Under the pieces are notes generated by a model, which made no database searches, had not been told where the DNA came from, and worked only from the letters and a program-made list of their open reading frames with translations. 64,000 nucleotides of DNA from JAGVSR01 sp033765145 (lineage in GTDB: Bacteria > Pseudomonadota > Alphaproteobacteria > Rhizobiales > Hyphomicrobiaceae), in the NCBI GenBank assembly GCA_033765145.1, contig JANRIH010000015.1, positions 156,543 to 220,542 on the forward strand. Direction: 5' to 3'. Below are positions 15,194 to 24,929 of the stretch, one piece after another (the first letter of the stretch is position 1; each line of letters starts with the position of its first letter). The position numbers were made by a program, and so were the translations under genes.

Positions 15194-17446
15194 ATGAGCA
15201 AACAGTCGATTCCTCCCCAAGGCGACGGGCCGATCGAGCCCGTCACTCTCAAAGACGCCCTCGAAGAGCGCTACCTCGCCTATGCGCTCTCGACCATCAT
15301 GCATCGCGCGCTGCCGGACGTGCGCGACGGGCTGAAGCCCGTTCATCGCCGCATCCTGTACGCGATGCGGCAACTGGGGCTCGACCCCGAGGGTGGCTAC
15401 CGCAAGTGCGCCAAGATCGTCGGCGAGACGATGGGCAACTTCCATCCGCACGGCAACCAGGCGATCTACGATGCGCTCGCACGACTCGCGCAGGATTTCG
15501 CCGTCCGCTATCCGTTGGTCGACGGCCAGGGGAACTTCGGCAATATCGACGGCGACAATCCGGCGGCCGATCGTTACACGGAAGCGCGGCTGACCTCGGT
15601 CGCTGCCGATCTGCTCGATGGGATCGACGAGGATACGGTCGAGTTTCGCCCCAACTACGATGGCCGCGAAATCGAACCGTCGGTGCTGCCGGCCGCGTTT
15701 CCGAACCTGCTCGCGAACGGATCGGCCGGCATCGCGGTCGGCATGGCGACGAACATTCCGCCACACAATGCGGACGAGCTGTGCGCCGCACTCCTCCATC
15801 TCATTAAGCACCCGAATGCAACGGTGGAGAAGCTCGTCGAGTTCGTGCCGGGACCGGATTTCCCGACCGGCGGCGTGATCGTCGAGCCCAGGGCCGACAT
15901 CCTCGAAGCCTATCGAACGGGGCGCGGCGGGTTCCGCCTGCGCGCCAAATGGGAGAAGGAAGAGACCGGCCGCGGCGGCTATCAGATCGTCATCACCGAA
16001 ATTCCCTATCAGGTGCAGAAGGCGAAGCTCGTCGAGAAGATCGCCGAGTTGATGGTCGAGAAGAAGCTGCCTCTCCTAGGCGACGTCCGCGACGAAAGTG
16101 CGGAAGAAGTCCGTCTCGTACTTGAGCCGAAGAGCCGCACGGTCGAGCCCCTGCTGCTCATGGAGAGCATGTTCCGCGCGACCGAACTCGAAGTGCGGTT
16201 CGGCCTCAACATGAACGTGCTGTCGGCGGGCCAGGTTCCGAACGTGCTCGGGCTCCGGGACGTCTTGAAGCAGTGGCTCGAGCATCGCGTGGACGTTCTC
16301 GTCCGGCGGAGCGAATTCCGGCTCAAGAAGATCGAGCACCGGCTCGAAGTTCTCGACGGCTATCTCATCGCCTACCTCAACATCGACGAGGTCATTCGCA
16401 TAGTCCGCTTCGAGGACGAGCCGAAACAAAAGCTCATTGCCCGCTTCAAGCTCACGGACGTGCAGGCCGAAGCGATTCTCAATCTGCGCTTGAAGAGCCT
16501 TTCGAGACTCGAGGAAGTCGAGATACGGGCCGAACACGAAAAGCTTTCGAAGGAGCGGCGCGAGATCCAGGCCCTTTTAAAGTCCGAGGACCTGCAATGG
16601 GAACGCATATCGGATGAAGTGAAGGCCACGCGGGAGCGCTATTCCAAGAAGACGGCACTCGGCCGGCGGCGGACGACGTTTGCCGATGCCCCTGAAATCA
16701 CCGTCGATCTCGAGGAGGCGCTGACGGAGAAGGAGCCGATTACGGTCATCCTCTCCGAGAAGGGCTGGATTCGCTCGATGAAAGGGCACCTCGAGGACAC
16801 ATCCAAGCTCGACTTCAAGCAGGGCGACGGCTTGAAGCAAGCGGTTCACGCGCAGACGACCGACACGTTCCTGCTCTTTGCGACCAACGGGAAATTCTTC
16901 ACGCTCGAAGCGTCACAACTGCCGGGCGGGCGAGGTCACGGTGAGCCGGTTCGGCTAATGGTCGATCTCGAGGAAAACCACGAGTTTCTCGAACTCTTCG
17001 TGCACGACCCGTCGCGGAAGCTTCTGGTCGCGTCGAGCGGCGGGTACGGCTTTGTCGTGGCGGAGGAGGAAGTTGCCGCCTCGACGCGGAAGGGCAAGCA
17101 GATCCTCAACGTGCCCGACGATGAGGAGGCGGCCGTCGTCGTGCCGGTCGAGGGCGACATGGTCGCGTGTGTCGGCGAGAACAGGAAGATGCTCGTGTTC
17201 CCGCTCGACGATGTCAACGAAATGACCCGAGGGCGCGGGACGATCCTGCAGAAGTATCAGGACGGCGGACTTTCGGATGTGCGCACCTTCGCGAAGAAGG
17301 AGGGCCTCACGTGGCTCGACAGCGCGGGGCGGACGTTTACGCTCGGCTGGTCGGACCTCAAGGAGTGGGCTGGGCAGCGCGCGCAGGCCGGACGGGTCGT
17401 CCCGAAAGGCTTTCCGCGTTCCAACAAGTTCGGGCCGTCGTTCTAG
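15194..17446 (+). CDS. parC: DNA topoisomerase IV subunit A
   Basis: Cleavage/rejoining subunit that decatenates daughter chromosomes with ParE. The 750-aa protein has the type IIA landmarks: MHRALPDVRDGLKPVHRR, the catalytic Tyr127 in RYTEARL, GSAGIAVGMATNIPPHN, a coiled-coil/tower region, and a beta-propeller C-terminal domain that is short, as in ParC rather than GyrA, with no GyrA box. In the quinolone-resistance region the motif is HPHGNQAIYD, where Gln occupies the position of the usual Ser. ATG 15194. Confidence 0.93.
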   Translation: MSKQSIPPQGDGPIEPVTLKDALEERYLAYALSTIMHRALPDVRDGLKPVHRRILYAMRQLGLDPEGGYRKCAKIVGETMGNFHPHGNQAIYDALARLAQDFAVRYPLVDGQGNFGNIDGDNPAADRYTEARLTSVAADLLDGIDEDTVEFRPNYDGREIEPSVLPAAFPNLLANGSAGIAVGMATNIPPHNADELCAALLHLIKHPNATVEKLVEFVPGPDFPTGGVIVEPRADILEAYRTGRGGFRLRAKWEKEETGRGGYQIVITEIPYQVQKAKLVEKIAELMVEKKLPLLGDVRDESAEEVRLVLEPKSRTVEPLLLMESMFRATELEVRFGLNMNVLSAGQVPNVLGLRDVLKQWLEHRVDVLVRRSEFRLKKIEHRLEVLDGYLIAYLNIDEVIRIVRFEDEPKQKLIARFKLTDVQAEAILNLRLKSLSRLEEVEIRAEHEKLSKERREIQALLKSEDLQWERISDEVKATRERYSKKTALGRRRTTFADAPEITVDLEEALTEKEPITVILSEKGWIRSMKGHLEDTSKLDFKQGDGLKQAVHAQTTDTFLLFATNGKFFTLEASQLPGGRGHGEPVRLMVDLEENHEFLELFVHDPSRKLLVASSGGYGFVVAEEEVAASTRKGKQILNVPDDEEAAVVVPVEGDMVACVGENRKMLVFPLDDVNEMTRGRGTILQKYQDGGLSDVRTFAKKEGLTWLDSAGRTFTLGWSDLKEWAGQRAQAGRVVPKGFPRSNKFGPSF

Positions 17447-17553
17447 AGTCTGGATCTCACGAAAGGCTCGTTTTCGGCTCGCAACCGTGCGCCGGTCTCT
17501 TCACGGGCGTCCGCGTACTTGCCATGCCTGATGCCCCCCGTTACGAAAGCATC

Positions 17554-18108
17554 ATGGTATTCCGACGTGGCGCTCTCATTTCGACGATCTTACTTGTCAT
17601 GGTCGCCTGTGCCTTCATGGCCGGCGGCGCACAACTCGCAGCCCAGATCGCTGACCAGATGGACGCGCCTATCGGAGATGCGACGCCGACCGAGCCTTCA
17701 GGGGCGGGTTCGGGGCCCGTGCCTTCCGCCGGCGGCACATGTGCTAAAACCGATTTCGAAGTGGCGGTCGATGGGGCCGCCGAGACGCTGCGCGAATTGA
17801 ACCAGAAGAACAAGCCGCAGTTCCAGGACAAGCTGCGTCACCTCAAGGACAAGCGCGGCTGGTCGCCAGATCAGTTCCTCAAGGAAGCGGCGCCGTTCGC
17901 CAAGGATGCCGAGATCGACGCGTTCGACAAGAAGACCAGCGATCTCCTGAGCCTCATCACGGCCATGGGCGAGGAAGGGTCGGCCTCGGCGAGCCCGGAC
18001 TGCACGATGCTCGCGACGCTGCAGGGGCATATGGCGGCCCTGGTCGAGACGCAGAACGCCAAATGGGCCTACATGTTCCAGAAAATCGACGCGGAACTGG
18101 CGAAGTAG
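17554..18108 (+). CDS. Membrane-anchored or secreted hypothetical protein
   Basis: A 184-aa protein with a basic N-terminus (MVFRRG), a hydrophobic segment at about residues 7-28 ending in AGGAQLAAQ, a Pro/Ser/Gly linker, and a helical domain from about residue 63 with two cysteines (GGTCAK and SPDCTM). An in-frame ATG at 17524 would add ten residues; 17554 puts the hydrophobic segment at the normal place. Family not recognised. It stands alone between parC and bpt. Confidence 0.55.
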   Translation: MVFRRGALISTILLVMVACAFMAGGAQLAAQIADQMDAPIGDATPTEPSGAGSGPVPSAGGTCAKTDFEVAVDGAAETLRELNQKNKPQFQDKLRHLKDKRGWSPDQFLKEAAPFAKDAEIDAFDKKTSDLLSLITAMGEEGSASASPDCTMLATLQGHMAALVETQNAKWAYMFQKIDAELAK

Positions 18109-18157
18109 CGGAAGATTTCGCGGCCAAATCCCACAATATCCGGCCGAATTGCGAAGC

Positions 18158-18904
18158 TCAGGACCGGACCCATCCGTTCGGGCCCAGATGCTCCTGGGGT
18201 GCGAAGCGGGTCTTATAGTTCATCTTGCGAGAGCCTTCGATCCAGTACCCGAGATACACGAAGGGCAGTCCTTCGGCGCGCGCTTGCGCGATCGTCTCAA
18301 GGATCATGTAGGTGCCGAAGCTGCGATCGGGCTCTCTCGGATCATAGAACGAGTAGACCATCGATATGCCGTCCGAAAGCCGATCGCAGAGCGCCACGCC
18401 GATGAGCGGCCACCGCTCCCGGGGTGTTTCGAGGGGGTTATCCACCGGCTTCCGGCGATACTCGGTCAGCGTCGTCTGGATGACGCTCTCCTCGACCATG
18501 AGGGCGAAATCGAGTGCCGTCATGTCGGCCATGCCGCCTTCGCCGTGCCGGGCTTCGATATAGCGGCGGAACATCGAATACTGCTCGCTGGTGGGATTCG
18601 GCGTGACCCGCTCGGCAACGACGTCCTGGTTCTCCAGGAGCACCCGGCGCATGGACCGCGTCGGCTCGAATTGATCGACGATCACGCGCACGGATATGCA
18701 CGCCTGACAGCCGTCGCAGTAGGGCATGTAGGCGATGTTCTGGCTGCGACGAAAACCGCCGCGGAGGAGATTGTCGATCAGCGCTTGCGGCTTCTCATGC
18801 GTCAGATGGGTGAAAAGCTTCCGTTCGAGCCGGCCCTCCAGGTAAGGGCAGGGTTGGGCCGCGGTCACGTAGAACTCGGGAAAGCTCTTGCGCTGCTCGG
18901 TCAT
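18158..18904 (-). CDS. bpt: Aspartate/glutamate leucyltransferase
   Basis: Transfers Leu from Leu-tRNA to N-terminal Asp or Glu, marking proteins for ClpS/ClpAP degradation. The 248-aa protein has the ATE-like N-terminus CPYLEGRLERKLFTHL, the two-Cys pair MPYCDGCQACISVRV, then the GNAT-like C-terminal half with DRLSDGISMVYSFYDP, SFGTYMILE and FVYLGYWIEGSRKMNYKTRF. These match bacterial Bpt rather than L/F transferase (Aat). ATG 18904 is used; a TTG precedes it. Confidence 0.92.
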   Translation of the reverse strand: MTEQRKSFPEFYVTAAQPCPYLEGRLERKLFTHLTHEKPQALIDNLLRGGFRRSQNIAYMPYCDGCQACISVRVIVDQFEPTRSMRRVLLENQDVVAERVTPNPTSEQYSMFRRYIEARHGEGGMADMTALDFALMVEESVIQTTLTEYRRKPVDNPLETPRERWPLIGVALCDRLSDGISMVYSFYDPREPDRSFGTYMILETIAQARAEGLPFVYLGYWIEGSRKMNYKTRFAPQEHLGPNGWVRS

Positions 18905-19061
18905 CAATGACGGTCTCCGGCGGGTCCAATCGCAATCCCGCTTCCGGGCTCACTCCGTGCTCAACTCGGCACCAAATCGCGGCACTCAGGAAACATCGAA
19001 CCGCCCACGCCGATGGGTCAGGTTACGCGAGCGGTGGTTAAGATCGCAAGACGCTTCCGCC

Positions 19062-19376
19062 TCATTTCCCTTCGCCGCCCATCAGGCCTGCAGCGGCCGG
19101 CGGCGGCTTCGACGTGCGTCGTGGAGGCTGACCGGTACGCGCGGTGTCGGCCGCTGCACCGCCTCCGGCAGATGCTGGAGGGGGCGCGCCGCGGCGCTCG
19201 GTCGGCGTGGTCGGGCGGGTCATGGTCCCGGCGTCGGCGGCCACTACAGGTCGTTCCGATCCTTCGACAGCATGGGGCGCCAATTCAGACTTGGCCGAGG
19301 CGTAGCCCAGCCGGTAGCCGAAATATCCCGCAATGGCGGCGACGAGGAGCAAAGGGAGCAAGGCATCGAGGGTCAT
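19062..19376 (-). CDS. Small single-pass membrane protein, unknown
   Basis: 104 aa with one N-terminal transmembrane helix (about residues 4-22, followed by YFGYRLGYASAKSE) and a long disordered tail rich in Pro, Thr, Ala and Gly. No family recognised. The membrane segment with a GYRLGY motif resembles several uncharacterised alphaproteobacterial anchors. Confidence is moderate because low-complexity tails also appear by chance in GC-rich DNA. Confidence 0.45.
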   Translation of the reverse strand: MTLDALLPLLLVAAIAGYFGYRLGYASAKSELAPHAVEGSERPVVAADAGTMTRPTTPTERRGAPPPASAGGGAAADTARTGQPPRRTSKPPPAAAGLMGGEGK

Positions 19377-19493
19377 GGGCGGACTTTCTGCGGCTCAGCC
19401 GGAGAAGTCTAACCGTTTGCCGCGCGCGGAGGAAGAAGCCGCCGCACGTCGCGTCCAGGCCCTGACGTCAAAGCCTAGCCGGCCCGCCGACCG

Positions 19494-19697
19494 TCACGGG
19501 AGGCTACCCGTCTCATTGCGGCTCGCGAGGTCCGCAGTCTGGTCAATGGATGCGTAAGTCAGCCAAGCGAGACTGCCGACGCCGATCGTCAGGATGAGCA
19601 CCGCGATCAAGATCCGCTTCAAGAGATAGCTCGCGCTCAGGCGATTCGCAGCAGGGACAGACGCGCCGTCGGCGCGCTCGGACATGGCGGTCGGCAT
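19494..19697 (-). CDS. Small single-pass membrane protein, unknown
   Basis: 67 aa with a clear transmembrane helix (LLKRILIAVLILTIGVGSLA, about residues 26-45) preceded by a Lys-Arg pair, giving a positive-inside orientation. No family recognised. It lies upstream of the 104-aa membrane protein on the same strand. Confidence 0.45.
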   Translation of the reverse strand: MPTAMSERADGASVPAANRLSASYLLKRILIAVLILTIGVGSLAWLTYASIDQTADLASRNETGSLP

Positions 19698-19881
19698 GAT
19701 TGTTCTTTTCCCCCATGCAGCGCGCGGCTGCAGTCACCTGACGAGCGATGCTTCCCCTCGCATCGCCACCGCCGGGCGTACTCGAACTCTTCAACCGATT
19801 GATGGGCGAGCCGGCTCGCCGGGTCAAGCCAGCATCGGGCAGAACAGCTATTCTCCCGTCGCGGCGTGATTGGGGTGCCAC

Positions 19882-21447
19882 TCAGGGATCGTTTGTCCGG
19901 GGCTCATCTGCCACTTTTTCCCGACTGGGTTGTGGCGGAGGCGTCGTGTTAGGTCGAAGCCGTCCGCCGAAGGCCAGAATGGCCGCCAACGGGACGAGGA
20001 AGCCGAGAATCGTGGCTGTCCAGACCAGGGCCGGCAACTCGGCGTAATTCCCGCGCTCGATGACGAAGATCATATTGAGGTACTTCGTCGCGAGCTGGCC
20101 TGCCACTAGAGCCAGATTGAGGAAGGATGCCATCAGGGCGAACCATACGGCGCGCCGGGACGGCGGTGCGTAGATCGCGATCAGCGTCAACAGCGGGACC
20201 ATGCTCAGCTGTGCGAGGGGCGAGGCGGCGGCCGCATCGATGATGGCAATACCGCGCGCATCGAGGCCGAGGTGGGTGGACGTCCAAAGGTCGCCACGGT
20301 TGACGAGAAGCAGCGTCGGGACGGACAACGCGGTGCCCAAAAGCGTCAACCAGAGCAGCACACGCGCGACGGGCATGCGGGTGATGACGTCGGAGAGGAA
20401 CCACGCGGCGGCGAGGGCGATCAACGCTCCGATCTGATTGAGCACGCCGTAAAACGCCTCGTCGAAGCCCAACACATCGATCGTGAACCATCGATAGCCT
20501 TCACCGACGCCGGGTGTCGCGCGGAAGAAGAAGATGATCAGCGCGGCATAGAGGATGCGCAGTTTGGTTTCGGGCGCGATGTCCGCGGTTACGCGCGCGA
20601 GCATGGCGACGACGACGGCGAGCGAAACCGCAAACGTCAATTCCTGCGCGTAGGGCAGATCGAATATAGAGATCCCGAGCACAAACGCGCCGAAGGCCAA
20701 TCCTCCGCCCAGGATGCGCCAGTCCGTCGGCCGGCTTTCACTGCTTTCGAGTTTCACAATCAGCGCGCCGCTGGCGGAAATCGCGGGGATCGCGAGGCCC
20801 AAAAGGAACACCGTCTCGTAAGGCAGATGTGCGGCGAGCCAGCCCGAAAGACCGGCCACGGATACAGCGCCGATAGATAGCGCGAGACGTCCCAGGATCT
20901 GCACCATGCCGAGATCGTGGTCGATGTCGGGCTGCGGGCGGGGCGTGCCATCCGGTGTCGTACGCGGCACGACCTCGGTGCTCATCGCGTCGGCGACGAC
21001 GTCCTGCAGAACGACACCGAGTACGGTCAACAGCTGAGCCGCTATGTAGAGCGTTTCCGGGGCCGCGAATGTCAGCCATTTGCCGGCCGCGCCGGCCAGA
21101 AGCACCAATCCCGCCGCGACCATGCCCGCGCCTAGGAAGACGTACCCGCGCCGACGAGAACCGGCCAGCGCGACGGTATCAACGAGTTCGCCGAAGATCA
21201 TCTTCACGGCCCAGGGCAGCGTCAGCCAGACGCCCAACTGCGCGAGCGCGGCTGGTGAGAGGGTCAGTTCCTTTCTGACCCAGAAGCTGTCCGCGACCGC
21301 CACGAGACCCATGGCGCCGTAAGCGAAGTAGACCATGAGCAGCGGGAGATACTGAATACGGAAGGCGCGCACGGGCGCGAGCAGCATTCGTTCCAGCTGC
21401 TCGCGAAGCGTGTTGGCCGGGCTTTCAGGCGCCGTCTCGGTTGTCAT
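19882..21447 (-). CDS. BT1-family (folate/biopterin-type) MFS transporter
   Basis: A 521-aa integral membrane protein with about 12 hydrophobic segments. The segment KMIFGELVDTVALAGSRRRGYVFLG is the BT1-type loop 2-3 motif, and VLQDVVADAMSTEVV matches the conserved D-V-V-A-D-A element of that family. Substrates of bacterial BT1 members are mostly unknown, so folate or pteridine transport is only the family default. It begins 23 bp after the end of the acyl ligase gene on the same strand, so the two probably form an operon and the substrate might relate to the ligase. Confidence 0.8.
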   Translation of the reverse strand: MTTETAPESPANTLREQLERMLLAPVRAFRIQYLPLLMVYFAYGAMGLVAVADSFWVRKELTLSPAALAQLGVWLTLPWAVKMIFGELVDTVALAGSRRRGYVFLGAGMVAAGLVLLAGAAGKWLTFAAPETLYIAAQLLTVLGVVLQDVVADAMSTEVVPRTTPDGTPRPQPDIDHDLGMVQILGRLALSIGAVSVAGLSGWLAAHLPYETVFLLGLAIPAISASGALIVKLESSESRPTDWRILGGGLAFGAFVLGISIFDLPYAQELTFAVSLAVVVAMLARVTADIAPETKLRILYAALIIFFFRATPGVGEGYRWFTIDVLGFDEAFYGVLNQIGALIALAAAWFLSDVITRMPVARVLLWLTLLGTALSVPTLLLVNRGDLWTSTHLGLDARGIAIIDAAAASPLAQLSMVPLLTLIAIYAPPSRRAVWFALMASFLNLALVAGQLATKYLNMIFVIERGNYAELPALVWTATILGFLVPLAAILAFGGRLRPNTTPPPQPSREKVADEPRTNDP

Positions 21448-21470
21448 CGATGTCGATTATCTCACGGGGG

Positions 21471-23051
21471 CTAGAGAAGAGCGCGGGCTTGGCGCGCCAT
21501 TTCGGTCGTCTGGGGGTAATCGACCTTGCCGGAGCCGAGGACCGGGATTTGACCGGTCACGAGGATCGCCTTCGGCACCCAGAGTTCCGCGAATGCCTCG
21601 CGGCGCGCGAACTCCAAGAGTGTCGCCTTGTCGGCGTCAGGCTTGTCGGTCACGAGCACCAGGCTCTCACCTTTTTTCGGATCTGGAATGCTGACGACGA
21701 CGTGGGTGTTGTCGGGCCAGAGCCGCGAAGCGAGCGCTTCGACAGCGGCGAGCGACACCATCTCGCCGCCGATCTTCGCGAAGCGCTTGGCGCGTCCTCG
21801 GATTGCGATAAACCCGTCCTCGATCTCGACGATGTCTCCGGTGTCGTGCCAACCCGCAGGGGGCGGGACGATGTGGCCCGGCCGATCGGGGTAGATGTAC
21901 CCCGCCATCACGTTCGGGCCCTTCACGTAGAGCCGTCCGCCGGTCGCGATGCCTTCGACCGGCTCGAGGCGCGTGGCGACGGCGGGAAGCGCGCGACCAA
22001 CCGTTCCGAACCGGTTGTCGTCGGGCAGGTTGCACGAGATCACGGGCGAACACTCCGTCGCGCCGTAGCCTTCGAGAATGATCGTGCCCGATTTGCTCCA
22101 GAGTGCGCGTGTGCTGTCCTTCACGCGCTCGGCGCCGGCGACGACGAAGCGAAGACTGTCGGTATCGCCCGGGTCCGCGGCGCGCGCGTATCCCTGCAGA
22201 AAGGTGTCGGTCGCGACGAGGAAGGTCGCGCGCGTGTCGTGGATCAGCTTCGGGACCTGCTTGTAGTGCAGAGGACTGGGGTAAAGCACGACTTTGATGC
22301 CGTTCAGAAGCGGCATCAGCATCCCGGCGGTCAGCCCGAAGGAATGGAACATCGGCAGCGGGTTCAAGAACGTGTCGGCGGGCGAAAGAATGCCGCCCGC
22401 GTGCGCGAAGATTTGGCCCGCGTTGGCGACCAGATTGCGGTTCGTCAGCGCGACGCCCTTGGGCGCGCCTTCGGTACCGGACGTGAACAGGATGACGGCG
22501 ACGTCGTCAGGGGCCATGCGGGCGCGTCGCTTGTGGAATGCGGGCATCCAGGCGCGGATGGCGCCGGTGATCTTGTCGAGGGTGCCGATGCTCTTGCGGA
22601 CATCTTCGAGGTAGATGATCTCGACCCGGCGGCCCGGCGCCCATTCAGTCTCGGCCAAAGCCGCGACAACGTCGTCCAGTTTCGCCGTGTCAATGAAGCG
22701 TCGCGATGTGATGACGACGGGCAGCGGGCCGGTGCGGGCGGCCGAGGCGAGGTTTCGCGCGCCAGCCGTGAAGTTCAGGAGGCCGGCCTTGCGGCCCCAG
22801 GCGTTTAAGCCGAACACGGTCACGACGAGTGCGTTGACGTTCGGCAGCATCACGCCCGCGGTAAAGCCATCAGGCGTCGCATCCGAGAGCTTCTTGCCAA
22901 GAACCAGCGCGCCGAGGATCACGCGCTCGTAAGTGAGGTTCTGCCGCTCGGCATCCTCGAGGATCTCCTTGCCCGCTCCATGCCGCCGGGCGGCACGGGT
23001 CAGGGCCCCGAAGAGCGTCGTTTCGGTCAATGCTATGTTGAAGGACTGCAT
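21471..23051 (-). CDS. Acyl-CoA / acyl-ACP ligase (AMP-forming), Aas C-terminal-like
   Basis: Activates a fatty or other carboxylic acid through an acyl-AMP. The 526-aa protein has the ANL motifs: ILFTSGTEGAPKGV (P-loop, near residue 190), YGATECSPV (A5), GWHDTGDIVEI (A7), GRAKRFAKIGGEMVS (A8, residues near 425) and the A10 Lys in GSGKVDYPQT. The segments LTYERVILGALVLGKKL and PNVNALVVTVFGLNAWGRKAGLLNF resemble the synthetase half of Aas, but the acyltransferase half is absent. It is co-directional with the BT1 transporter. Exact acyl substrate unknown. Confidence 0.85.
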   Translation of the reverse strand: MQSFNIALTETTLFGALTRAARRHGAGKEILEDAERQNLTYERVILGALVLGKKLSDATPDGFTAGVMLPNVNALVVTVFGLNAWGRKAGLLNFTAGARNLASAARTGPLPVVITSRRFIDTAKLDDVVAALAETEWAPGRRVEIIYLEDVRKSIGTLDKITGAIRAWMPAFHKRRARMAPDDVAVILFTSGTEGAPKGVALTNRNLVANAGQIFAHAGGILSPADTFLNPLPMFHSFGLTAGMLMPLLNGIKVVLYPSPLHYKQVPKLIHDTRATFLVATDTFLQGYARAADPGDTDSLRFVVAGAERVKDSTRALWSKSGTIILEGYGATECSPVISCNLPDDNRFGTVGRALPAVATRLEPVEGIATGGRLYVKGPNVMAGYIYPDRPGHIVPPPAGWHDTGDIVEIEDGFIAIRGRAKRFAKIGGEMVSLAAVEALASRLWPDNTHVVVSIPDPKKGESLVLVTDKPDADKATLLEFARREAFAELWVPKAILVTGQIPVLGSGKVDYPQTTEMARQARALL

Positions 23052-23158
23052 CGGGCGGGCCGTAGCGGTGAGGGAGGTCGGCTTCGATCACCTCTAGCGG
23101 AACTGGACGGGGTTGCAACTCGACAGCGGGCGCGATGGACGTGCTGCGATGCATCGAG

Positions 23159-23176
23159 ATTGCATAAAATTGCAAT
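23159..23176. promoter_or_regulatory. Inverted repeat ATTGCA-N6-TGCAAT, candidate operator
   Basis: Two exact 6-bp half-sites around TAAAAT, in the 195-bp region between the acyl ligase (reverse) and the TadG-like gene (forward). It sits 107 bp upstream of the ligase start and 70 bp upstream of the TadG-like start. It could be a transcription-factor site; the factor is unknown. Confidence 0.35.
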
Positions 23177-23246
23177 GCCGCCATTGACCGTCGCTCAGTA
23201 AAATTTCGTTAAGCTCCTGAAACGGTCCGTTAAGGGAGCTTCGCGC

Positions 23247-24929
23247 GTGCGTCCGAGCCCTCATACTTCCTCATTGTCCAACCGGCAGATGCTGGATGGC
23301 CTCGTTCGGCTCATCGTTCGATTTGAGCGGGACGAGCGTGGCCTGACGGCTGTCATCTTCGGCATTCTATTCACGGTCCTGTTCCTGATGGCGGCCGTCG
23401 TCATCGACTATTCGCGCGCGCTTCAGGAATATCAACGCGAACAGGCTGCGGTGGATGCGGCTGCTCTTGCCGCATCGCACTATCTCGGTCTCGGCAACGA
23501 GGACGAAGTCGGTGAGGAGGTCGCCCGGCGGTTCTTCAAGGCCAACATGGAGCCCGGCTCGACGGCGGAGATCGATGTCGATCTCGACGGCTCGGCAGGG
23601 ACCGTCACAGCGCAGGCGCGCAACGATTTCAAGACCACGCTGATTGCGGCCGCGGCGCAAGGCTCCGTCGCGCGCGACACGATGCCGATCGGCGCCAGGA
23701 CGCTCATCGTCAAGGGCACCGGCACGATCGAAGTCGCGATGGCGCTCGATAACTCCGGCTCCATGTCGGGGACGAAGATCGAGGCTCTCAAGGATGCGGC
23801 GCACGATCTCGTCGGCATCGTGTTCGCGGGTGCAGATCAGGACAACGACGTGAAGGTGGCGCTCGTGCCGTTCGCGGCGAGCGTCAACGTCGGTGCCGAT
23901 CAGGTCGATCAGGGCTGGATCTACCAGGGTCCGGAATCGGGTCTCTCATCGCCGCTCTTCACGGGGAGTTCGTCGCGGTTCGATATCCTTTCACAGATGG
24001 GCCGGTCCTGGGGCGGGTGCGTCGAAGCTCGCGCGGCGCCGTACGACACGAGCGATACCGCTCCGGACCAAAACACGGTTGCGACGATGTTCGTGCCGAT
24101 GTTCGCGCCTGACGAACCCGACGACGGCAATGCCTCGAATGCGGGGTATTCGACCGACGGCGGAGATTCTAACGGCTACAATAACAATTACATCCCCGAT
24201 TTCGGCGGCGTGTGCCCGACGCCCGAACAGCAGTGTATCCGCTGGCGCACGACGAACGGTGTCCGGACCTGCCGTACTTATGGGCCCGTTCCGATCCCGG
24301 TTGCGGAGGCGCAGTCGCGGAGCTGCAAGTATCAGAGTGCGACGCCGTCGACGTTCGAGGGGGCTGCGCCTGGTCCTAATGCTCTCTGCACGACGCCGCC
24401 CATTCTGCCGTTGACCGGCAATCGTGGCGCGATCGACGACGCCATCACGAACATGGTCGCCAGTGGGAACACGAATATTTCCGAAGGCACGATGTGGGCG
24501 TGGCGCACAATCTCGCCGGGCTTGCCGTTCCCGGAGGGCCGCTCCTATGACGATCAGGAAAACCGCAAGGTGCTGATCGTCATGACCGACGGCGACAACG
24601 TGCACAGTGCGAAGTCACAGCATAACCGCTCGGTCTATGCCGCGTACGGCATGGGCTCGCAGAACCGGCTTGGGACGACCTATACGAACGCGAGCTTCAA
24701 CACGCAGCTCAATTCCAAGACGCTCGCGGCCTGCTCGAACGCCAAGGCCCAGGGGATCACCGTGTATACGGTGGCGTTTGGAACCGAGATCTCCTCGACA
24801 GGTCTCAGTCTCCTGAGATCGTGCGCGCAGTCGAAGGACCACGCGTTCCTCGCGCGGGACGAAACCGCGCTCATCCAGGCCTTCCAGCAGATCGGTCGCG
24901 AAATCGCGAAGCTCAGGGTGGCGAGCTGA
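23247..24929 (+). CDS. TadG-like pilus-assembly protein with von Willebrand A domain
   Basis: The 560-aa protein has an N-terminal TadE/TadG-type segment (ERDERGLTAVIFGILFTVLFLMAAVVIDYSR, membrane helix about residues 33-54, shown here as overlapping pieces) followed by QREQAAVDAAALAAS. A vWA domain begins near residue 160, with the MIDAS motif DNSGSMSG (168-175) and a later MTDGDN. Long Asn/Asp/Cys-rich insertions lie between. It probably acts in the envelope with the Tad/Flp pilus. GTG 23247 follows AGGGAG by 8 nt. cpaC and cpaD lie downstream on the same strand. Confidence 0.8.
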   Translation: MRPSPHTSSLSNRQMLDGLVRLIVRFERDERGLTAVIFGILFTVLFLMAAVVIDYSRALQEYQREQAAVDAAALAASHYLGLGNEDEVGEEVARRFFKANMEPGSTAEIDVDLDGSAGTVTAQARNDFKTTLIAAAAQGSVARDTMPIGARTLIVKGTGTIEVAMALDNSGSMSGTKIEALKDAAHDLVGIVFAGADQDNDVKVALVPFAASVNVGADQVDQGWIYQGPESGLSSPLFTGSSSRFDILSQMGRSWGGCVEARAAPYDTSDTAPDQNTVATMFVPMFAPDEPDDGNASNAGYSTDGGDSNGYNNNYIPDFGGVCPTPEQQCIRWRTTNGVRTCRTYGPVPIPVAEAQSRSCKYQSATPSTFEGAAPGPNALCTTPPILPLTGNRGAIDDAITNMVASGNTNISEGTMWAWRTISPGLPFPEGRSYDDQENRKVLIVMTDGDNVHSAKSQHNRSVYAAYGMGSQNRLGTTYTNASFNTQLNSKTLAACSNAKAQGITVYTVAFGTEISSTGLSLLRSCAQSKDHAFLARDETALIQAFQQIGREIAKLRVAS

